Assembly: GCA_964513285.1 (NCBI GenBank)
Contig: CAZEML010000157.1
Location: forward strand, 1 to 10,443
Source of the DNA: UBA11606 sp964513285
GTDB taxonomy: Bacteria; Actinomycetota; Acidimicrobiia; Acidimicrobiales; Aldehydirespiratoraceae
Reading direction: 5' to 3'
Length of the DNA stretch: 10,443 bases
Program-made: the position numbers and the translations under genes
Notes under the pieces: generated by a model
Seen by the model: only the letters and a program-made list of their open reading frames with translations
Database searches by the model: none
Told to the model about the DNA's origin: nothing
Part shown: positions 5,886 through 10,443 of the stretch, one piece after another
Layout: the number at the start of each line of letters is the position of its first letter
Numbering within the stretch: the stretch's first letter is position 1

Positions 5886-6449
5886 GTGCCCGACATCCGC
5901 CTCGCCCGACCCGCCGACCGAGACCGCCTGGTGACGACCGTGGTCGCCGCCTTCGACCAGGATCCGGCCTTTCGAGCCTTCTTCGGTCACGGTCCCGACT
6001 TCGGCGACCTCGCGACCCGGTTCGCGACCTCGCTGCTCGAGCGGCGCATCGCCACCGAGACCGTGTGGATGACCGACGACGGTGATGCCCTCGCGATGTG
6101 GGATCCCCCGGCCGGCACGGTCGACGCACCACCATCCACCCTCTTACTGCCGGCAGATGCCGAAGCACGGCTCGACGACTACGACGAGCAGGTGCATGCG
6201 GCGATCACGCCCGCTCCGCACTGGTATCTGGGGGTCTTGGCGTCCCATCCGTCACGCCGAGGGGAAGGGCTCGCGCGCAGCGTGTTGGTCCCCGGTCTCG
6301 CCCGCGCGGCCGCCGATGACGTCCCCGCAGTGCTGGAGACCACGAACCGCGACAACGTGGCCCTCTACGAACGCTCTGGGTGGAGGGTCAGCGCTGAACT
6401 CGAGGGCGTCATCGGGCTCACGGTGTGGGTGATGAACTACAGCGGGTGA
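5886..6449 (+). CDS. GNAT family N-acetyltransferase
   Basis: A 187-residue acetyltransferase from the GTG at 5886. It begins with the usual GNAT strand and helix (DIRLARPADRDRLVTTVVAAF). Strand 4 and the acetyl-CoA pyrophosphate loop are HWYLGVLASHPSRRGEGLA (112-130), with the R-x-G-x-G/A type motif RRGEGLA at 124-130. The C-terminal motif B region is ETTNRDNVALYERSGWRV (151-168). It transfers an acetyl group from acetyl-CoA to an amine, but the acceptor cannot be told. The frame is also open from a GTG at 5850, adding 12 residues. Neither start has a Shine-Dalgarno sequence, and I prefer 5886 because the domain begins at the second or third residue there. Its gene is divergent from DUF427, with no evident link to the catabolic genes. 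Confidence 0.88.
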   Translation: MPDIRLARPADRDRLVTTVVAAFDQDPAFRAFFGHGPDFGDLATRFATSLLERRIATETVWMTDDGDALAMWDPPAGTVDAPPSTLLLPADAEARLDDYDEQVHAAITPAPHWYLGVLASHPSRRGEGLARSVLVPGLARAAADDVPAVLETTNRDNVALYERSGWRVSAELEGVIGLTVWVMNYSG

Positions 6450-6466
6450 ACGGTCCGGATGGCCCA

Positions 6467-6503
6467 TTGAGAGGCTCGTGTACCACTCCCTACCGTTGGA
6501 TCG
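6467..6503 (+). promoter_or_regulatory. Promoter with leaderless start for the membrane protein gene
   Basis: TTGAGA (6467-6472), an 18-bp spacer and TACCGT (6491-6496, fitting the actinobacterial TAnnnT -10 form) lie 7 nt before the ATG at 6504. Transcription would begin at or next to the start codon. No Shine-Dalgarno sequence is present, in agreement with a leaderless message. The call rests on the sequence match and spacing only. Confidence 0.5.
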
Positions 6504-7319
6504 ATGGAGGGCAGACACCGACGCATCAATGCGGCACTGGAGCCGACTCGCTGGTGGACGTTCCGCCGCGAAGTCGATTCGCCGTTGTTGCAGCCGCTGC
6601 TCGCAGCCGTCTCGGTGATGATCCTGCTGCACCTCCTCGAGGCGCGCGATCTGGTCGACACCTCCGACAGCTCGATGGCGTTCTCGCTCGCGGTCGATCG
6701 TGGCCTCGGCGAGGTGCTCGGCTACCTCATCACCGGCGCGATCATCGCCGGCTTCATCTCGCTCGGTCGCCGGTACGGCCATGACCGGCTGCTCTATGCG
6801 GGTGCGGGCCTCTTCACCTTCGCGCTCGCCGACGACTTGTTGATGATCCACGAGCGGCTGGCCGCCACCATGGCCGATGCGGCCGGCCACGACATCGCTC
6901 CGCTCATCGAGATCGGGTTCTTCTGCATCGTCGCCGGCATCGTGCTCGCCGCCGGCCATCACCTGCGCTCGACCGCCTCGCCCGCCGTGCACTTCATCGC
7001 GCGGTGGACGACGGGCTTCCTGATCGCCTTCGCCGTGTTGTCGGTGGGTGGCCTCGCCCTCGTCGAACTGACCTCGGCCGGTCCGGGGGGTGTGGCGCCG
7101 GTGCTCGTCGCGATCTCCGATGGTGGCGAACTCGTCGTGCTGGCACTGATCGCCAGTTTCATCTTCGGTCGGTTGTGGGAAGAGGAGTCGTTGACCCTCG
7201 ACGACGATCCGGCGTTCGTCCTCGACCGGGCGATCATCGACCTCAAGCGCACGACCTCGTCGGCCGGCGACGGCGATTGGCCCGAACCGAACCGGTTGGA
7301 GGCGCTGCCCCGCCGCTAG
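6504..7319 (+). CDS. Six-helix membrane protein of unknown function
   Basis: A 271-residue protein I cannot assign to a named family with confidence. It has about six hydrophobic helices: 28-47, 68-88, 94-114, 130-150, 168-189 and 197-223. The N-terminal 26 residues are basic and the C-terminal 45 are acidic and hydrophilic. The helices or their edges carry unusual polar residues: H43 and E46, E70, D110/D111 and H116/E117 in FALADDLLMIHERL, E136, and D206/E209 in ISDGGEL. This pattern of buried Asp, Glu and His could bind a metal or form an enzymatic site, as in integral membrane hydrolases, but that is speculation. The ATG at 6504 is supported by a leaderless-type promoter. It stands alone on the plus strand between the GNAT and IclR genes, and the IclR gene has its own promoter downstream. 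Confidence 0.85.
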   Translation: MEGRHRRINAALEPTRWWTFRREVDSPLLQPLLAAVSVMILLHLLEARDLVDTSDSSMAFSLAVDRGLGEVLGYLITGAIIAGFISLGRRYGHDRLLYAGAGLFTFALADDLLMIHERLAATMADAAGHDIAPLIEIGFFCIVAGIVLAAGHHLRSTASPAVHFIARWTTGFLIAFAVLSVGGLALVELTSAGPGGVAPVLVAISDGGELVVLALIASFIFGRLWEEESLTLDDDPAFVLDRAIIDLKRTTSSAGDGDWPEPNRLEALPRR

Positions 7320-7323
7320 GGCA

Positions 7324-7340
7324 TTCCCGCATTGTGGGAA
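7324..7340. promoter_or_regulatory. Palindrome upstream of the iclR -35 box, likely operator 1
   Basis: TTCCCGC-ATT-GTGGGAA is a 17-bp inverted repeat with one mismatched pair. It ends 4 bp before the TTGAGA -35 box. IclR-family operators are usually short palindromes of this length, and the E. coli IclR site also has TCC/GGA outer arms. Autoregulation by the adjacent IclR protein is inferred from position. Confidence 0.65.
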
Positions 7341-7344
7341 CTGC

Positions 7345-7373
7345 TTGAGATGGTTCCCGGACAGCGGTAACGT
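7345..7373 (+). promoter_or_regulatory. Promoter of the iclR-mttB-Rieske operon
   Basis: TTGAGA (7345-7350), a 17-bp spacer and TAACGT (7368-7373, TAnnnT form) give a good vegetative-type promoter. Transcription would start near 7380, only a few bases before the ATG at 7385, so the leader is very short. The same TTGAGA plus TAnCGT pair occurs before the membrane protein at 6504. Confidence 0.6.
7354..7370. promoter_or_regulatory. Second, weaker operator-like palindrome inside the iclR promoter
   Basis: TTCCCGG-ACA-GCGGTAA has the same 17-bp layout as operator 1 and matches it at 12 of 17 positions, though two arm pairs do not match. It lies 30 bp (about three helical turns) after operator 1 and fills the spacer between the -35 and -10 boxes. 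Binding here would block RNA polymerase. The weaker symmetry keeps confidence modest. Confidence 0.45.
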
Positions 7374-7384
7374 GCGCCCTCGGT

Positions 7385-8155
7385 ATGGGGACCGTCCAGA
7401 GCGTTGATCGCGCCTTGTTGCTGCTCGCTGAGATCGGCCGCGAGCCCGGCGGGCTCGTCGAGTTGTCGCAGCGCGTCGAGCTGGCCACCAGCACCACCGG
7501 GCGGCTACTCAGCACCCTCGAACACGCCGGCGCCGTCACCCGCGGCGACGACGGCAGCTATCACATCGGTCCGCTTGTCCACGGCATGGTGTCGACCTCG
7601 GAGTCGACCGCCAGTCTCGAGGCGATCGCCCACCCGCACCTCGTCGAGCTGAGCGAAGCACTCGACGAAGCCGCCTGCTTCTCGATCATCTCCGGTGACG
7701 ACACGATCACCGTCGACCAGGTCGACGTCCCGAAGCCGATCCAGGCCGAGAACTGGACCGGTACCCGCGTGCCGATGCACGCCGGATCCGCCGGCATCGT
7801 GGTAATGGCCACCTGGGACGACCGCGACATCGATCGCTACCTCGCAGGCAACCTGGCCCGCTTCAACGAGAACACGGTGACCGACCCCGACCGGCTCCGT
7901 TCTCGCATTCGTCAGGCGCGCGTTCGTCGTGTGCTCTGGAGCCACGGCGAGTACGTCGACGGGCTCTCGTCGTGTTCGTCGCCCGTCATCGGTGGGTCGG
8001 GCCGAGCGCTCGGTGTCGTCTACGCCTATGGCCCATCGTTCCGCTTTCCCGCCGAGGGCGACGCCGACCGCATCGCGGCGGCAGTGCTCGCTCGGGCCGA
8101 ACGCATCTCCGCCGAGCTCGGCTGGAGCCGAACCGTCGTGAGTGAGGCATCGTGA
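7385..8155 (+). CDS. IclR family transcriptional regulator
   Basis: A 256-residue regulator of normal length. The N-terminal winged helix-turn-helix is SVDRALLLLAEIG, then GLVELSQRVELATSTTGRLLSTLEHAGAVTR (about 6-53), followed by the wing GSYHIGPLV. The C-terminal GAF-like effector domain (about 75-245) includes VPMHAGSAGIVVMA (129-142), the conserved H132/G134/S135/G137 region, and SSCSSPVIGGSGRALGVVYAYGP. The ATG at 7385 gives the standard family start and follows its promoter by 11 bp. It is the first gene of an operon: its TGA overlaps the GTG start of the MttB-family gene (GTGA). It probably senses the methylated amine or its product and controls the operon through the palindromes at 7324-7340 and 7354-7370. 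The effector is not known. Confidence 0.94.
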   Translation: MGTVQSVDRALLLLAEIGREPGGLVELSQRVELATSTTGRLLSTLEHAGAVTRGDDGSYHIGPLVHGMVSTSESTASLEAIAHPHLVELSEALDEAACFSIISGDDTITVDQVDVPKPIQAENWTGTRVPMHAGSAGIVVMATWDDRDIDRYLAGNLARFNENTVTDPDRLRSRIRQARVRRVLWSHGEYVDGLSSCSSPVIGGSGRALGVVYAYGPSFRFPAEGDADRIAAAVLARAERISAELGWSRTVVSEAS

Positions 8156-9717
8156 CCGAGACCCCGACCGACGCCGCAGAGACGACCGGAGGCCGTCGGC
8201 GCCGTGGCGGCCGACGCGAGCGGCCCAGCGGCCCGACCGGCCCCAAGCAGGTGCCGTGGCGGCGCTACCAGCGGCCGATCGAGCCGACCCGGGTCGTCAG
8301 CGACGACGAGCTCGAGTCGATCCACCTCGCCTCGCTCGAGGTCCTGCGCGACACCGGCATGGACTTCCTCCACCCGACCGCACTGAAGCTGTGGGCCGAG
8401 GCGGGCGCCAAGGTCGACGGCGAACGGGTTCGTTTCGACCCGGAGCTGATCACCGAGCTGATCGCCTCGGTGCCGAGCGAGTTCACGCTTCACGCGCCGA
8501 ACCCCGCCCACGACGTCGTCATCGGTGGCGACCACGTCGTGTTCACCGCCGTTGCCAGCACCCCGAACTACACCGATCGGCAGGGCGGTCGTCGCACCGG
8601 AAACCGCCAGGACTTCCAGACCTTGTTGAAGCTCACGCAGAGCCTCAACATCATCCACACCCACGGTGGCTACCCGGTCGAGCCGGTCGATGTCCACCCG
8701 TCGATCCGTCACCTCGAAGCGACCCGCGACATCCTCACCCTCACCGACAAGGCGGTCAACGTCTACTCGTTGGGAGCGCAGCGCAACATCGATGGTCTCG
8801 AGATGATCCGGATCGTGCGCGGTCTCAGCGAGGACGAGGTCGACACCCACCCGATCGTGCACTCGGTGATCAATGTCAGCTCACCGCTGCGGCTCGACAT
8901 CCCGATGCTCGAGGGGATCTTGCAGTACTCCTCGCGCAACCAGGTGATCATCCTCACCCCGTTCACCCTCGCGGGTGCGATGGCGCCGGTGACCGTTGCG
9001 GGAGCGGTGGTGCAGCAGAACGCCGAAGCGCTCGCCGGCATCGCGTTCACCCAGCTCGTCCGCAAGGGCGCGCCCGTCCTGTACGGCGGGTTCACCAGCA
9101 ATGTCGACATGCAGTCGGGCTCGCCCGCGTTCGGCACCCCCGAGTTCATGCAGTCGGCGATGCTCGGTGGCCAGCTCGCCCGTCGCTACGGCATCCCGTA
9201 CCGCAGCTCCAACGTCAACGCCGCCAACGCCGTCGACGTCCAGGCCGGCTACGAGAGCGTCTTCTCGCTGTGGGGCGCGATCATGGGCGGCGCCAACGTC
9301 GTCTTCCACGGCGCCGGCTGGATGGAGGGCGGCCTGCACGCCAGCCCCGAGAAGATGGTGATCGACGCCGACCTGCTGTCGATGGTGGGAACGTTCCTCC
9401 AGCCGCTGATCGTCGACGACGCGACCCGTGCCGTCGACGCGATCGCCGAGGTCGGGCCCGGCGGCCATCACTTCGGCACCCAACACACCCAGGACCGCTA
9501 CCGCGACGCCTTCTACAAGCCGATGGTCTCGGACTGGCGCAACTTCGAGACGTGGGACGAGGGCGGTCGCCCCACCGGCTACGACCACGCCGAACGACGC
9601 GTCGACGAACTGCTCGCCGCGTACGAGCCCCCGACCCTCGACGATGCCGTCCGAGCCGAGCTCGACGACTTCGTCGACCGCCGCATCGCCGAGGGCGGTG
9701 TGGAGACCGACTTCTGA
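8152..9717 (+). CDS. MttB-family (trimethylamine methyltransferase-like) corrinoid methyltransferase, non-pyrrolysine
   Basis: A 521-residue member of the MttB family. It has an Arg-rich N-terminal extension (15-22, RRRRGGRR), the start of the fold at DDELESIHLASLEVLRDTGMDFLHP, and the long TIM-barrel body with LTPFTLAGAMAPVTVAGAVVQQNAEAL (268-294) and GTPEFMQSAMLGGQLARRYGIP (328-349). It closes with the signature VGPGGHHFGTQHTQDRYRDAFYKP (434-457) and FETWDEGG. No in-frame TAG is used, so it is not a pyrrolysine trimethylamine enzyme. The non-Pyl branch includes MtgB, which moves a methyl group from glycine betaine to a corrinoid protein; other members act on carnitine or proline betaine. 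No corrinoid protein or corrinoid-to-folate methyltransferase gene is in the window. The GTG start overlaps the iclR stop, with GAGG at 8144-8147. A Rieske oxygenase gene follows after 39 bp, in the same operon. Confidence 0.93.
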   Translation: MTETPTDAAETTGGRRRRGGRRERPSGPTGPKQVPWRRYQRPIEPTRVVSDDELESIHLASLEVLRDTGMDFLHPTALKLWAEAGAKVDGERVRFDPELITELIASVPSEFTLHAPNPAHDVVIGGDHVVFTAVASTPNYTDRQGGRRTGNRQDFQTLLKLTQSLNIIHTHGGYPVEPVDVHPSIRHLEATRDILTLTDKAVNVYSLGAQRNIDGLEMIRIVRGLSEDEVDTHPIVHSVINVSSPLRLDIPMLEGILQYSSRNQVIILTPFTLAGAMAPVTVAGAVVQQNAEALAGIAFTQLVRKGAPVLYGGFTSNVDMQSGSPAFGTPEFMQSAMLGGQLARRYGIPYRSSNVNAANAVDVQAGYESVFSLWGAIMGGANVVFHGAGWMEGGLHASPEKMVIDADLLSMVGTFLQPLIVDDATRAVDAIAEVGPGGHHFGTQHTQDRYRDAFYKPMVSDWRNFETWDEGGRPTGYDHAERRVDELLAAYEPPTLDDAVRAELDDFVDRRIAEGGVETDF

Positions 9718-9756
9718 CCCGACGACCCTGACCTTCCAACGAAAGAGCGTGCTGCG

Positions 9757-10443
9757 GTGGTGAACATCCCCGTCCAACCCGACCTGACCGACTGGACCGA
9801 CGACACGTCCTGGGCCGGGACGCGCGCCCCGCTGCGGCAGGCCACCGGTCTCAACCCGTCGGCGTACGTCGACGAACGCTTCTTCGCCCTCGAACAGGAA
9901 CTCGTCTTCGAGCGGGCCTGGGTCACCATCGGTCTCGCCGGCGAGGTCGCCGAGCCCGGCCGCATGCTGGTGCGCCAGGTCGGTCAGAAGTCGATCGTCG
10001 TCACCCGCGGTGACGACGGCGAGGTGCGCGGCTTCCTCAACTCGTGCCGTCACCGTGGCACCGAACTCGCCGACGCCGACTGCGACATCGCCGGCACGAT
10101 CCGCTGCCCCTACCACCGATGGGGCTACGGCACCGACGGCAGCCTCAAGGCCACCCCCTTCTTCGACGAGGTGCCCCGCGACGACTTCGACCGCGACGAC
10201 TTCAGCCTGATCCCGGTGCGGATCGGGACATGGGGGCCATTGCTGTTCGCCTGTCTCTCCGACGAGACCCCCGAACTCGACGTCTGGCTCGGCGATCTGC
10301 CCGAACGCATGGCCGGCTACGGCTTCGATCAGTGGCGGGTCGAGGAGAGTCAGGTGCTCGACATCGAGGCCAACTGGAAGCTGATCAGCGAGAACTTCCA
10401 GGAGTACTACCACCTGACCTGGGTTCATCCGGAGCTCGCCAAG
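9757..10443 (+). CDS. Rieske oxygenase, likely quaternary amine demethylase type (N-terminal part)
   Basis: The frame is open to the window edge; 229 N-terminal residues are seen. The Rieske centre is CRHRGTEL (C97, H99) and CPYHRW (C117, H120). The mononuclear iron motif starts as NWKLISENFQEYYHLTWVHPEL, giving H219 and H224 with E216 as the usual bridging acid. The third iron ligand lies beyond the edge. CRHRG and 'ENF.E.YH...HPEL' are shared with glycine betaine and stachydrine demethylase alpha subunits (GbcA/Stc2 type), and with the MttB gene 39 bp upstream this suggests oxidative N-demethylation. That substrate is an inference; a ring hydroxylase is the alternative. Two adjacent GTG codons (9757 and 9760) can start it. 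GAAAGAG at 9741-9747 is 9 nt before the first, which I chose. Electron-transfer partners are expected downstream but not seen. Confidence 0.88.
   Translation, partial: MVNIPVQPDLTDWTDDTSWAGTRAPLRQATGLNPSAYVDERFFALEQELVFERAWVTIGLAGEVAEPGRMLVRQVGQKSIVVTRGDDGEVRGFLNSCRHRGTELADADCDIAGTIRCPYHRWGYGTDGSLKATPFFDEVPRDDFDRDDFSLIPVRIGTWGPLLFACLSDETPELDVWLGDLPERMAGYGFDQWRVEESQVLDIEANWKLISENFQEYYHLTWVHPELAK

Noticed and set aside
5803..6168. Long minus-strand open frame continuing upstream of the DUF427 gene, which would make a 215-residue protein
   Set aside because: The extension is low-complexity Arg/Gly-rich sequence antisense to the GNAT gene. The DUF427 family starts at 5802, directly after a strong AGGAGG site.
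8142..9731. 529-codon plus-strand frame overlapping the MttB gene in another frame
   Set aside because: The product is rich in Arg, Pro, His and Ala with no domain, while the 8152-9717 frame gives a full MttB-family protein.
8881..10428. 515-codon minus-strand open frame opposite the MttB and Rieske genes
   Set aside because: No domain is recognisable and it lies over two genes with full family signatures. It is explained by GC-rich third positions.
1..10443. Mobile elements, CRISPR arrays, toxin-antitoxin or phage-defence genes, tRNA genes
   Set aside because: No transposase, integrase, repeat-spacer array, tRNA-like segment or defence domain was found on either strand. The only repeats are the 26-bp triplet, the twin hairpins and the operator-like sites.

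Overview
The window is GC-rich and uses codons ending in G or C almost throughout. It has GTG starts, ATGA/GTGA gene overlaps and short or absent leaders. The gene types (FadE-like acyl-CoA dehydrogenase, molybdenum hydroxylase, DUF2889, DUF427, IclR and TetR regulators, MttB-family methyltransferase, Rieske oxygenases) fit a metabolically versatile, aerobic, high-GC actinobacterium. An Acidimicrobiia/Ilumatobacter-like organism is my guess, not something the sequence proves. There are no RNA genes, insertion sequences, phage genes or CRISPR arrays. The window is densely packed, and no gap exceeds about 85 bp.

Layout. (1) 2-2047, plus strand: the tail of a xanthine dehydrogenase/CoxL-type molybdopterin subunit, a small dimeric alpha/beta-barrel protein and an acyl-CoA dehydrogenase form one operon. 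Its stop codon lies in a 26-bp direct repeat present three times. (2) 4259-2106, minus strand: TetR regulator, DUF2889 protein and metallo-beta-lactamase-fold hydrolase are 9 and 6 bp apart, so they form one operon. (3) 4322-5467, plus strand: a Rieske ring-hydroxylating oxygenase alpha subunit, divergent from the TetR operon. A 9+3+9 bp perfect palindrome sits between the two. (4) 5521-7319: a DUF427 protein (minus), a GNAT acetyltransferase (plus) and a six-helix membrane protein with polar residues in its helices (plus). Two near-identical hairpins separate the DUF427 gene from the Rieske gene. (5) 7385-10443 and beyond, plus strand: IclR regulator, MttB-family (non-pyrrolysine) methyltransferase and a second Rieske oxygenase, truncated by the window edge. 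Two operator-like palindromes 30 bp apart lie at the IclR promoter.

How the genes may work together. Blocks 1-3 look like parts of a catabolic locus. The Rieske protein and molybdenum hydroxylase would do oxygenation or hydroxylation. The acyl-CoA dehydrogenase would do beta-oxidation, and the TetR protein would sense a pathway compound. Block 5 looks like a separate transcription unit for demethylating a quaternary or tertiary amine. It pairs a corrinoid-type methyltransferase with an O2-dependent Rieske oxygenase whose visible motifs resemble the glycine-betaine/stachydrine demethylase type. The substrates are inferred from families and context only.
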